Program-made: the position numbers and the translations under genes
Origin: RYN-230 sp963837515
GTDB taxonomy: Bacteria > Actinomycetota > Actinomycetes > Streptosporangiales > Streptosporangiaceae
Reading direction: 5' to 3'
Assembly (NCBI GenBank): GCA_963837515.1
Contig: CAWINT010000011.1
Location: forward strand, 1-64,000
Length of the DNA: 64,000 nt
The notes under the pieces: generated by a model
Database searches by the model: none
The model's input: only the letters and a program-made list of their open reading frames with translations
What the model was told of the DNA's origin: nothing
In this document: positions 48,682 to 56,508 of the stretch, one piece after another
Layout: every line of letters begins with the position of its first letter
Numbering within the stretch: position 1 is the first letter of the stretch

Positions 48682-50184
48682 GTGAGCGATCAGGACGAGG
48701 CGCCCCCGGAGTTCGCGGTCCAGCCGGTGCCGGTCGGCCTCGGCGCCACCGGCACCCGCACCGAGACCGATTCGCTGGGCGAGGTCCAGGTCCCCGCCGA
48801 CCACTACTGGGGCGCCCAGACCGAACGCTCGCTGCTCCACTTCAGCATCGGCGAGGACCGCATGCCGATCGCGGTGTACCACGCGTACGGCTACCTCAAG
48901 CAGGCGTGCGCCCAGGTGAACGCGCGGTCCGGACGGCTGCCCGGCTGGAAGGCCAGCCTGATCAGCCAGGTGGCCGGCGAGATCGTCGCGGGCGCGCTGG
49001 ACCGGGAGTTCCCGCTGCACGTCTGGCAGACGGGGTCCGGCACCCAGTCGAACATGAACGTCAACGAGGTGATCGCCAACCGGGCCAGCCAGCTGACCGG
49101 GCAGGCGCTGGGCAGCAAGCGGCCGGTGCATCCGAACGACGATGTGAACGCGGCCCAGTCGTCCAACGACACGTTCCCGACCGCCATGCACATCGCCGCG
49201 GTGCTGAGCCTGACCGGGACCGTGCTGCCCAGCATCCGTCGGCTGCGCGACGCCGCGGCGGCCAAGAGCGAGGCCTGGGCCGGGATCGTCAAGGTCGGCC
49301 GTACCCACCTGCAGGACGCCACGCCGCTCACCGTGGGCCAGGAGTGGTCCGGCTACGTGAGCCAGCTGGATGACGCGCTGGCCTACGTCGAGGCCATCCT
49401 GCCGGGGCTGCGGCGGCTGGCCATCGGCGGTACCGCCGTGGGCACCGGGCTGAACGCACCGCCTGGTTTCGGCGACGAGGTCGCCGCGGAACTCACCGCC
49501 AGCACCGGGGAGCGGTTCGTCAGCGCGCCGAACAAGTTCGCCGCCCAGGCCGCCCTCGACGACCTGGTCCGGGCGTCGGCGGCGCTGCGCAGCCTGGCGG
49601 TGGCGCTGTTCAAGTTCGCCAACGATATGCGCTGGCTCGGTTCCGGCCCGCGGGCCGGGCTGGGCGAGCTGTTTCTCCCCCCTAACGAGCCGGGGTCCTC
49701 GATCATGCCCGGCAAGGTCAACCCCACGCAGGCCGAGGCGATGCTGATGGTCTGCCTGCAGGTGATGGGCAACGACAGCGTGATCGCCATGGCCGGCGCC
49801 GAGGGGAACTTCCAGCTCAACACGTTCCGGCCGGTGGCCATCAGCAACTTCCTGCACTCGGCCACGATCCTGGCCGACGCCGCCGATTCGTTCCGCGAGT
49901 TCCTGGTCGAGGGCGCGGCGGTCAACGAGGCCCAGCTGGCCGGCAACGTCGCCCGGTCGGTCATGATGGTGACCGCGCTCAGCCCGGTCATCGGCTACGA
50001 CGAGGCGGCCAAAATCGCCCATCTGGCCATGGCCGAGGACCTGGCGCTAAGGGACGCAGCACTGCGGTCCGGGGTCAGTGCGGAACTGTACGACCGGGTG
50101 GTGGTGCCGGAGCGGCTGGCTCGTCCCGGGTCGGCTGAGGACGGAGTGGCGGATGAAGGCAGCCCGGCTGCACACGGTGGGTGA
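48682..50184 (+). CDS. fumC: Fumarate hydratase class II
   Basis: A 500-residue fumarase, interconverting fumarate and malate in the TCA cycle. Motifs: HVWQTGSGTQSNMNVNEVIA, PNDDVNAAQSSNDTFPTAMH, VGRTHLQDATPLTVGQEWSG and the superfamily signature GSSIMPGKVNPTQAEAM. The C-terminus is complete. It has about 30 residues before the usual start (ETDSLGEVQVPADHYWGAQT), a mild extension. GTG 48682 follows GGGAGGAGC. The alcohol dehydrogenase gene overlaps its last 32 bp. Confidence 0.95.
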   Translation: MSDQDEAPPEFAVQPVPVGLGATGTRTETDSLGEVQVPADHYWGAQTERSLLHFSIGEDRMPIAVYHAYGYLKQACAQVNARSGRLPGWKASLISQVAGEIVAGALDREFPLHVWQTGSGTQSNMNVNEVIANRASQLTGQALGSKRPVHPNDDVNAAQSSNDTFPTAMHIAAVLSLTGTVLPSIRRLRDAAAAKSEAWAGIVKVGRTHLQDATPLTVGQEWSGYVSQLDDALAYVEAILPGLRRLAIGGTAVGTGLNAPPGFGDEVAAELTASTGERFVSAPNKFAAQAALDDLVRASAALRSLAVALFKFANDMRWLGSGPRAGLGELFLPPNEPGSSIMPGKVNPTQAEAMLMVCLQVMGNDSVIAMAGAEGNFQLNTFRPVAISNFLHSATILADAADSFREFLVEGAAVNEAQLAGNVARSVMMVTALSPVIGYDEAAKIAHLAMAEDLALRDAALRSGVSAELYDRVVVPERLARPGSAEDGVADEGSPAAHGG

Positions 50185-51244
50185 CCTGCGGCTGAGCGAG
50201 GAGCCGGTGCCGGTACCCGGTGACGGCGAGAGCCTGGTCCAGGTGAGCGCGGTGGGCATCTGCGGCTCGGACCTGCACTGGTGGACCGAGGCCGGCATCG
50301 GCGACGCGGTGATCGGCAAGCCGCTGGTGCTCGGGCACGAGGCGGCCGGGGTGATCGCGGACGGGCCGCGGCGGGGTGAGCGGGTGGCCATCGACCCGGC
50401 CATCCCGTGCGGGACCTGCCGGCCCTGCCGGGACGGCTACCGCAATCTGTGCATCCGGATCCGGTTCGCCGGGCATGGCCGCACCGACGGCGCCCTGCGT
50501 GACTTCCTGGCCTGGCCCTCCGGCTTGCTGCATCCGCTGCCGGACTCGCTCAGCGACGCCGACGGCGCCGTGCTGGAACCGCTCGGCGTCGCCATCCACG
50601 CGGCCGACCTGGGGCACCTCCATCTCGGCGGAACCGCCGCGGTGGTCGGCTGTGGGCCGATCGGTCTGCTGCTCATCCAGCTGCTCCAGGTCGCCGGGGC
50701 ACAGGAGGTCATCGCGGTGGAGCCGCTCGAGCACCGGCGGTCGGCCGCCGCGGCCCTGGGCGCGGCCACCGCGGACCCGGCTGAGGTGGCCGACCAGGCG
50801 GCGCTGGCCGAGCTGACCGGGGACGGAGTGGACGTGGCCTTCGAGATGGCCGGCACCGACCAGGCCGTGCAGCTGGCGATGGCGGCCGCCCGGCCGGGTG
50901 GCCGGGTCGTGCTGGGCGGCATCCCGGACGGGGACACCACCACGTTCCGGGCCTCGATGGCACGCCGGAAGGGACTCACCATCGCCCTGGTCCGCCGGAT
51001 GAACGAGGTCTACCCGCGGGCCATCGCCCTGGCCGCCGCCAAGCGGGTCGATCTGCCCACCCTGGTCACCGCCCGCTACCGGCTGACCGACGCGCCGGCC
51101 GCGTTCACCGCCGCAGCCGCCCGCACCGGCCTCAAGGTTGTCATCGAGCCGTCTCCGGGCGCCGGGGACCTCCCGGACGACGCCGGGGACGGCCGGGCCA
51201 CGGAGCAGATCCCGGCCGCCGGGGGCCCCGCGGCTGGCCGGTAG
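50153..51244 (+). CDS. Zinc-dependent medium-chain alcohol dehydrogenase (sorbitol/idonate type)
   Basis: About 363 residues. Catalytic zinc Cys in SAVGICGSDLHWWTEAG and His-Glu in LVLGHEAAGVI; structural zinc four-Cys lobe CGTCRPCRDGYRNLC; NAD motif AAVVGCGPIGLLLIQLLQVA; EVIAVEPLEHRRSAAAALGA. The LHWWTEAGIGD segment is like that of sorbitol and L-idonate dehydrogenases, so a polyol or sugar acid is the likely substrate. ATG 50153, with GGAG upstream, starts inside fumC (32-bp overlap). The last 30 residues are a Gly/Ala-rich tail. Confidence 0.9.
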   Translation: MKAARLHTVGDLRLSEEPVPVPGDGESLVQVSAVGICGSDLHWWTEAGIGDAVIGKPLVLGHEAAGVIADGPRRGERVAIDPAIPCGTCRPCRDGYRNLCIRIRFAGHGRTDGALRDFLAWPSGLLHPLPDSLSDADGAVLEPLGVAIHAADLGHLHLGGTAAVVGCGPIGLLLIQLLQVAGAQEVIAVEPLEHRRSAAAALGAATADPAEVADQAALAELTGDGVDVAFEMAGTDQAVQLAMAAARPGGRVVLGGIPDGDTTTFRASMARRKGLTIALVRRMNEVYPRAIALAAAKRVDLPTLVTARYRLTDAPAAFTAAAARTGLKVVIEPSPGAGDLPDDAGDGRATEQIPAAGGPAAGR

Positions 51245-51253
51245 CATCACGCC

Positions 51254-52060
51254 GTGGCCGACAGCTTTTACGTTCCGCTCGGCGCGGACACCTGGCAGGC
51301 CACCGTGCACACCACGGGGCCGTGGGACGAGCGCGCCCAGCACGGCGGCCCGCCCAGCGCGCTGCTCGGCCGGGCCATCCAGCGGCACGCGCCCCGGGAC
51401 GACATGATCATCGCCCGTTTCACCTGCGAGATCCTGGGCGCCATCCCAGTGGGCGACCTGGAGGTCACGGCGCGGCTGACCCGCCCGGGCCGGAGCGTCG
51501 AGTTCCTGGAGGCGGTGGCCCGCGCGGCCGGCCGGGACGTGGCCCGGGCCAGCGCGTGGCGGGTGCTGCGCACGCAGAGTGACTCGGCCGGCCAGCGGGG
51601 TGGCCCACCGCCGTTGCCCGCCGAGGCGGCCGGGCCGCCGCCGGACGGCTGGATCGACGGGTACCTGTCGGCCGTCGAATGGCGGCCGGTGAACGGCCAC
51701 TTCGGCGAGCCCGGACCTGCCACCGTGTGGGGCCGGCTGCGCTACCCCCTGGTCGCGGACGAGGAGACCGGCCCGCTGGAGCGGGTGCTGGCTATCGCGG
51801 ACAGTGGTAACGGGCTGTCCGGCGAGCTGGACATCTCCGGGTGGCATTTCATCAACCCGGAACTGACGGTGCACCTGCACCGGGAGGCGGCCGGGGAGTG
51901 GATCTGCCTGGACGCGCAGACCACGATCTCGGCGGGTGGCACCGGCCTGGCGACCAGCGTTATTTCTGATGAGGGGGGAGCGGTCGGGGTGGGTGCGCAG
52001 GCGCTGCTGGTCAGCCCGCGCCGGCCAGCTCCGCACCCAGACGGGTCTGGGCGTAGATAA
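51254..52060 (+). CDS. Acyl-CoA thioesterase, double-hotdog (TesB-like, 4HBT_3)
   Basis: A 268-residue protein with two hotdog halves. First half: GPWDERAQHGGPPSALLGRA (family signature with the HGG-P element), then RFTCEILGAIPVGDLEVTAR and SVEFLEAVARAAGRDVARAS. Second half: LSGELDISGWHFINPELTVH and GEWICLDAQTTISAGGTGLA. Thioesterases of this group hydrolyse acyl-CoA; chain preference is unknown. GTG 51254 lies 9 bp after the dehydrogenase. Its last 50 bp overlap the convergent regulator gene. Confidence 0.88.
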   Translation: MADSFYVPLGADTWQATVHTTGPWDERAQHGGPPSALLGRAIQRHAPRDDMIIARFTCEILGAIPVGDLEVTARLTRPGRSVEFLEAVARAAGRDVARASAWRVLRTQSDSAGQRGGPPPLPAEAAGPPPDGWIDGYLSAVEWRPVNGHFGEPGPATVWGRLRYPLVADEETGPLERVLAIADSGNGLSGELDISGWHFINPELTVHLHREAAGEWICLDAQTTISAGGTGLATSVISDEGGAVGVGAQALLVSPRRPAPHPDGSGRR

Positions 52061-52991
52061 CCGCGTGCCGATGCCGCCGGCTGGCCACCAGGCGGGCCGC
52101 GCGCAGCGCGGCCAGGTGCTCGGACACGGTGCTGGCGGCCAGGCCGTGCCGCCGGGCCAGCGTGTGCGTAGCGGCCGGCTCGGCCAGTGACTCGAGCAGG
52201 GTGGCCCGGGTTCGGCCGAGCAGCCGGGCCAGCGCGTCGGACTGCCCGGTGCGGGCCGGCTGCCACAGCTCGGCGATCCCGCGGGCCGGGTAGGCGAGGA
52301 CCGGGCGGGCCGGCGGGTCGATGATCGGGGCCAGGCTGGGCCAGAGAAATACGCTTGGCATGAGCAGCAGGCCGCCCCCGCCGAGCCGGCGCCGCTGCGG
52401 CTCGAACCCGTCGATCACCAGGGCGCGGCCGGTCCAGCGGACCCGCGGGTGCAGGTCGCTCAGCACGCGCTCCAGCCCGTAGGCGGCCAGCGTCTCGGTG
52501 CGGAACGCCACATCCGCCTCCAGCACCTCGCGCAGCCGCGGCCAGTGCGGCGCGATCAGCAGCCGCCAGCATTCCCCGAGCAGATCGGCCAGCCGGTCCC
52601 GGGTGGCGGCCGGGTCCTCCAGCAGCTGCGCGGCGCCGGGTGGCGCGGCCACGCCACCCCGCTCGGCCAGCGAGCGCTGGATCTCGTGCGCCGCCTGGCC
52701 GGCCGGGGTGGCCCGGACCTGGCCGAGCAGGTCGGCCACGGTGGTGCCCGGGCCGGCCGGCACCGGGGCCAGGAAGTCCGGGGTCCAGCCCATCCGCGGG
52801 GAGAGCACCAGGAGTGGCCACAGGTCCAGCTGGTCTAGTTCGGGCCGGACGGCGTCGAGCCAGGGCAGGTGGTAGGCGCGCCGCTGCGGTTCCAGCACCA
52901 GCCGCAGCGCGGCCATGGTCTCGAACAGCGGGGAGATCGCGAACCGGGTGCGGGCCGGGTCGTCCCGGCCGAACACCAGGCTCAGGCTCAC
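52011..52991 (-). CDS. ArsR-type winged-helix regulator (DUF5937-like), second copy
   Basis: A 326-residue paralogue of the 121-1113 regulator. N-terminal block RTRFAISPLFETMAALRLVL aligns with RARFTVSP of the first. The C-terminal winged helix reads LARLLGRTRATLLESLAEPA, HTLARRHGLAASTVSEHLAA, LRAARLVASRRHRHAVIYAQ. Unlike the first copy it has a standard spaced start (ATG/GTG 52991) 56 bp from its operator-like palindrome. It is divergent from an MFS gene and probably represses it. The 3' end overlaps the thioesterase gene. Confidence 0.88.
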   Translation of the reverse strand: MSLSLVFGRDDPARTRFAISPLFETMAALRLVLEPQRRAYHLPWLDAVRPELDQLDLWPLLVLSPRMGWTPDFLAPVPAGPGTTVADLLGQVRATPAGQAAHEIQRSLAERGGVAAPPGAAQLLEDPAATRDRLADLLGECWRLLIAPHWPRLREVLEADVAFRTETLAAYGLERVLSDLHPRVRWTGRALVIDGFEPQRRRLGGGGLLLMPSVFLWPSLAPIIDPPARPVLAYPARGIAELWQPARTGQSDALARLLGRTRATLLESLAEPAATHTLARRHGLAASTVSEHLAALRAARLVASRRHRHAVIYAQTRLGAELAGAG

Positions 52992-53046
52992 CGTGGCTCC
53001 CTGCTACCTTGCCCGCTATTGCCGGGCGCGTCGCGTGGCACGGATT

Positions 53047-53064
53047 ATTCGGCTGTCGCCGAAT
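53047..53064. promoter_or_regulatory. Candidate operator of the second regulator/MFS pair
   Basis: Perfect palindrome ATTCGGC-TGTC-GCCGAAT, midway between the divergent starts. Length (18 bp) and core (TTCG-N8-CGAA) match the palindrome at 1115-1132 in the paralogous pair. Binding by the ArsR-type regulators is inferred from this double occurrence. Confidence 0.6.
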
Positions 53065-53102
53065 CACTGGGTTCCAGGCTAGCGGTCGGCCAGCCTCGTT
53101 GC

Positions 53103-54491
53103 ATGCCACGTCGCCCGGGAGCCCGCACCAGCCCCGCCGGACGCCTGGCCAGGCCCGGTGCCGACGGCGCGGGGAACGGCCGCGCTCCGGCACCCGGTGC
53201 CGAGGGCCGGGGGAACGGCCGCGCACCGGCACCCGGTGCCGAGGGCCGGGCCAGCTACCGGGCGGTGCTCGGCGTGGCCGAGTTCCGGGCGATCTTCGTG
53301 GCCAACACGGTCTCCATGCTCGGGAACGTCGTGGCCGCGGTCGCGCTCACCGTGCTGATCTATCAGCAAACCCGCTCGGCCGCGCTGGCCGCGTCCGTGA
53401 TGGCGCTGTCCTTCCTGCCGTACCTGCTCGGCGGCGCGCTGCTCGGGGTGGCGGAACGGCTGCCGGCCCGCGCCGCGCTGGTCACCGGCGACCTGCTCAG
53501 CGCCGGGTTGGTGGCCACCATGCTGATCCCCGGGATGCCGGTGGGCGGGCTGCTCGCGCTCATCTTCGCGATCGGGCTGATCGCGCCGGTCTACCAGGGC
53601 GTACGGGCCGCCCTGCTGCCCGAGGTGCTGGCGCCGGGCTCGCAGTACGTGCTCGGCCGGTCGATGATGCGGCTGGTCGCGCAGGCCGCGCAGATCGCCG
53701 GGTACGGGGTGGGCGGGTTGCTGCTCACCGTGGCCACGCCGCGCGGGGCGCTGCTGGCCGACGCCGCCTCGTTCGCCGGGTCCGCGGTCGTGCTGCGCGC
53801 CGGGCTGGCCGCCCGCCCGGCCGGCCCGGCCCACCCGGCCGCGGCCCGGACCACCCCACCGGCCGGGGAGGCGCGGGCGGTGACCGGGACCGGGGCGGTG
53901 ACCGGGACCCGGGCGGTGCTGGCGCACCGTCCCGTCCGCCGGATCCTGCTGTTCGCCTGGCTGGTGCCGGCCTGCGCGGTCGCGCCCGAGGCGCTGGCCG
54001 CCCCCTACGCCAGCCACATCGGCCAGCCGGGCCGGGCCGTCGGCGTGCTGCTGATGGCCATCCCGCTGGGTGCGGTGCTGGCCGACCTGATCGCGGCCCG
54101 GCTGCTGTCCACCCGCTCGCAGCGCCGCCTCGTCGTCCCCGCAGGACTGCTCAACTTCCTGCCGCTGCTCGGTTTCGCGGGCAGTCCCCCGCTGGTCCCG
54201 GCGCTGGGCCTGCTGGTCGTGTCCGGGACCGGCTACGGCTGGTCCCCGGGCCTGGACGGGCTGCTGCTCGACGTGGCGCCGCCGGCCCTGCGCAGCCGGG
54301 CCGTGGCCCTGGAAAGCGCCGGGTTGATGTTCGTCCAGGGCGTGGGGTTCGCCTGCTGGGGACTGGCCGCCCAGTATGCCCCACTGCCGGTGGTCATCCC
54401 GGCCGCCGCCGTGGCCGGGCTGGCCGTTGTCGTCGTCCTCCGGCCAGCCCGTGTCACCCGAGCCCCATTGCCCCCATCACGGCCACGGTGA
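53103..54491 (+). CDS. MFS transporter, second copy, with repetitive N-terminal extension
   Basis: About 462 residues. From residue 55 it follows the first MFS protein: SYRAVLGVAEFRAIFVANTV against TYRQLFAVAEFRALFATQCL. About twelve hydrophobic segments follow. The first 50 residues are not membrane-like and contain two copies of GNGRAPAPGAEGR from a 39-bp DNA repeat (53171-53248); translation could start further down, but no good alternative ATG precedes the first helix. Probable drug-type efflux, controlled by the divergent regulator. Substrate unknown. Confidence 0.86.
   Translation: MPRRPGARTSPAGRLARPGADGAGNGRAPAPGAEGRGNGRAPAPGAEGRASYRAVLGVAEFRAIFVANTVSMLGNVVAAVALTVLIYQQTRSAALAASVMALSFLPYLLGGALLGVAERLPARAALVTGDLLSAGLVATMLIPGMPVGGLLALIFAIGLIAPVYQGVRAALLPEVLAPGSQYVLGRSMMRLVAQAAQIAGYGVGGLLLTVATPRGALLADAASFAGSAVVLRAGLAARPAGPAHPAAARTTPPAGEARAVTGTGAVTGTRAVLAHRPVRRILLFAWLVPACAVAPEALAAPYASHIGQPGRAVGVLLMAIPLGAVLADLIAARLLSTRSQRRLVVPAGLLNFLPLLGFAGSPPLVPALGLLVVSGTGYGWSPGLDGLLLDVAPPALRSRAVALESAGLMFVQGVGFACWGLAAQYAPLPVVIPAAAVAGLAVVVVLRPARVTRAPLPPSRPR
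53171..53248. repeat. 39-bp tandem duplication in the MFS N-terminus
   Basis: Units 53171-53209 and 53210-53248 differ at one base. They are in frame and duplicate 13 residues at the start of the MFS protein. Confidence 0.9.
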
Positions 54492-55274
54492 GTTGGACTG
54501 TTCAGTCCGGCGACGCCCGCGCGTCCGGCCCCCGGCATCATGCGTTCGCCGCCGGGCGGCGCGGTGAGCTGCCTGCCGGGCGGCCCGGGCGGGACGCCCC
54601 GGGTCGCGTCCCGGCCATTCCCGCCGGCTCAATCCGAGCGCCAGCCCGACGCGATCAATCCGTTTTCCGGCTATTCGGGCAGGTTTCCATCGGGCCATTC
54701 AGTCATGAACGGGATGCACTTACGGCGTCCGGTGGAACCTATCCCATCAGATGCCGGCCCCGGAGTCAGCCAGCGGCTCACCGGGAGGTGGGCATCGCTC
54801 CGTTCGGGTGGTGGGCAGCCCCGGTGAGCATCGCCGCGGGCGACCCGAGCTGCGGGGAAGGTGGCGCCGTGGTGGGGTCCAGGTGGCGGGCCAGGCGGCC
54901 GTGCCCGGCCGCTACCTCCCCCGGGAGTTCCCAGCGCAACGGGTATTCTTTCCGGTTCTCGAACAGGTGCCAGGCGCGTAGTTCAGCCACCAGCCGCTCG
55001 AATATGGGGTGCATAAAATGAACCATGGCATGTGGCCGCGGCACGAGTCCAGAGAATAGCCGATCAGGTTTGCTGGCATTCCCCGTAATACCGTGATACC
55101 TGCGTCAAAGGAAGTAAACAGGGCAAATTCAAATGAACCGCCCGGCCGGGCTGGCCATGGCGAGCGCCCGCAGCGCCAGGCCGGGTAGCTGGTGATCTCA
55201 CGGCGGAACCTCTCGGCTGGGACAGGCCGCCAGCGGGACGCTCCAGGCCCGGGACCAGGCACCGGCCTTCCTGC
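54492..55274. other. Long interval with at most one small gene
   Basis: Nearly 800 bp between the MFS and ASCH genes. The part 54492-54777 shows nothing. A minus-strand frame at 54778-55014 has some coding character (listed separately). The part 55020-55200 is AT-richer and may hold its promoter. No RNA or repeat was recognised. Confidence 0.4.
54778..55014 (-). CDS. Possible small protein or gene fragment
   Basis: Reads MHPIFERLVAELRAWHLFEN, then RKEYPLRWELPGEVAAGHGR and LARHLDP, about 50 residues of plausible helical protein with GC-rich third positions, followed by a loose Pro/Ala tail. No ribosome site and no family recognised. It may be the remains of a larger gene. Confidence 0.3.
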   Translation of the reverse strand: MHPIFERLVAELRAWHLFENRKEYPLRWELPGEVAAGHGRLARHLDPTTAPPSPQLGSPAAMLTGAAHHPNGAMPTSR

Positions 55275-55565
55275 TCAGACCGGGTGAAACTCCACCCGGT
55301 ACAGCAACGTGCCGTCGTCGATCGGGCCCGCGTGCGCGGCGCGGCGACGCAGCGTCTCCCGGTCCGGTTCCCCGGCCCGCCGCACGTCGGCGTCGGTGAT
55401 GCCGGCGAATGGCACCAGCTCGATGGAATCCACCTCGATCAGACCCGAGCCTGGGCCCACCGGGTACCGGCCGCCGGCTTTGACCTTGGGCCGCTTCCAC
55501 CGCCGGAAGGACACCGTGATCTCTCCGGCCAGCACGTCGTCGCGCAGCTCCTGACTAAAGAGCAC
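55275..55565 (-). CDS. ASCH-domain-like protein
   Basis: A 96-residue protein. MLFSQELRDDVLAGEITVSF, RRWKRPKVKAGGRYPV, IEVDSIELVPFAGITDADVR and LLYRVEFHPV follow the ASCH (PUA-related) pattern in which the RRW-RPKV-AG segment binds RNA or nucleotide ligands. Small stand-alone ASCH proteins may act as RNA-binding regulators or amidohydrolases; the role here is unknown. A single gene, convergent with nothing nearby. Confidence 0.75.
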   Translation of the reverse strand: MLFSQELRDDVLAGEITVSFRRWKRPKVKAGGRYPVGPGSGLIEVDSIELVPFAGITDADVRRAGEPDRETLRRRAAHAGPIDDGTLLYRVEFHPV

Positions 55566-56508
55566 GCTCCGAGGCTACGCCGCGACAGCGCGCTGTGCCC
55601 GGGTCTCGGAGCCGGGGAGGCCAGCGACGCTGAGGCCACCGATGCTGAGGCCACCGATGCTGAGGCCACCGATGCTGAGGCCATGGCGATCGACGGTGAC
55701 TGCTGCGGCTTCGCGGTCGCCGCGCTCGGCGAGGGAGCTACTGCCCGCTGACTTCAATCGGGCTCAAGCCCGGGTTCGGACGCCTGCCGTGTACCGCCGG
55801 TACGTCTCCGGTGTGCGCGACACGGTTCGGCGGCCAGTCCACGCATCGGAGACCTCAGATCGGCGGCCACCCCGGCCCGGCATCGGCGCCCCGGGTCAGC
55901 TCACCGACATGGAGAAGGTGAGCGGCACGGTGCCGTTCTGGCCACCGTAGGCGGACGATGCGGTACCGACGGTCGTCAGCCGCGCCGATAGGCCGCGATC
56001 AGGTTGCTGTCCGGCGCGCCGGCAGGCCCGCGAAGGTCCTGTCCGCTCACCGAACGGGTCGGTGCCCGGCTGCAGCCGGTCGCATGGGTTAGTCCGCGCT
56101 GAGGTCTGTGCCGCTGATCGTGCGGTTGCGGTGGCGCGGCGGGCCTGGAGGACGAGCAGGTCGAGGGTGGCGATGACCGGGCCTTGCTGGGCAGCGGTGC
56201 GGAGCCGGGCCGGGCCTGTCTGGTAGGCGTCGCGGCCCGACCTGCCGGGACAGGACCGGCGTTTATATCTTTGTAACTTTACTTCGGCCCGGTCAAGTGA
56301 AATTTTGAGGTAATGCGGACAACGGATTCCTGGCCATCCCCCTGCTACTCGCGTGCCGGGCGCGCCGTGGTACGTCCGCCTCTGACATGCGGGGTCACCG
56401 GTTCCACGCCCAGTCATCAGGGCTTGTTGCAGAGCGAGGCCATAAAGCGGGCCGGAACGTAAATAATTTCGGATCACCAGCGGAATTAAACAACCCCCAG
56501 GAGGATCA
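55566..56508. other. 940-bp interval without a convincing gene
   Basis: Contains a 15-bp tandem repeat (55629-55690). On the minus strand about 56090-56250 reads GRSGRDAYQTGPARLRTAAQ then QGPVIATLDLLVLQARRATA, which could be a remnant of a lost gene, but has no start and no known family. AT-rich DNA at 56260-56330 and 56455-56500 probably holds the promoter of the GH3 gene. Confidence 0.45.
55629..55690. repeat. 15-bp tandem repeat, three full copies and partials
   Basis: GCTGAGGCCACCGAT at 55629-55643, 55644-55658 and 55659-55673, then a partial copy ending in GCCATGGCGAT. Located just upstream of the ASCH gene start (minus strand). No gene function assigned. Confidence 0.9.
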
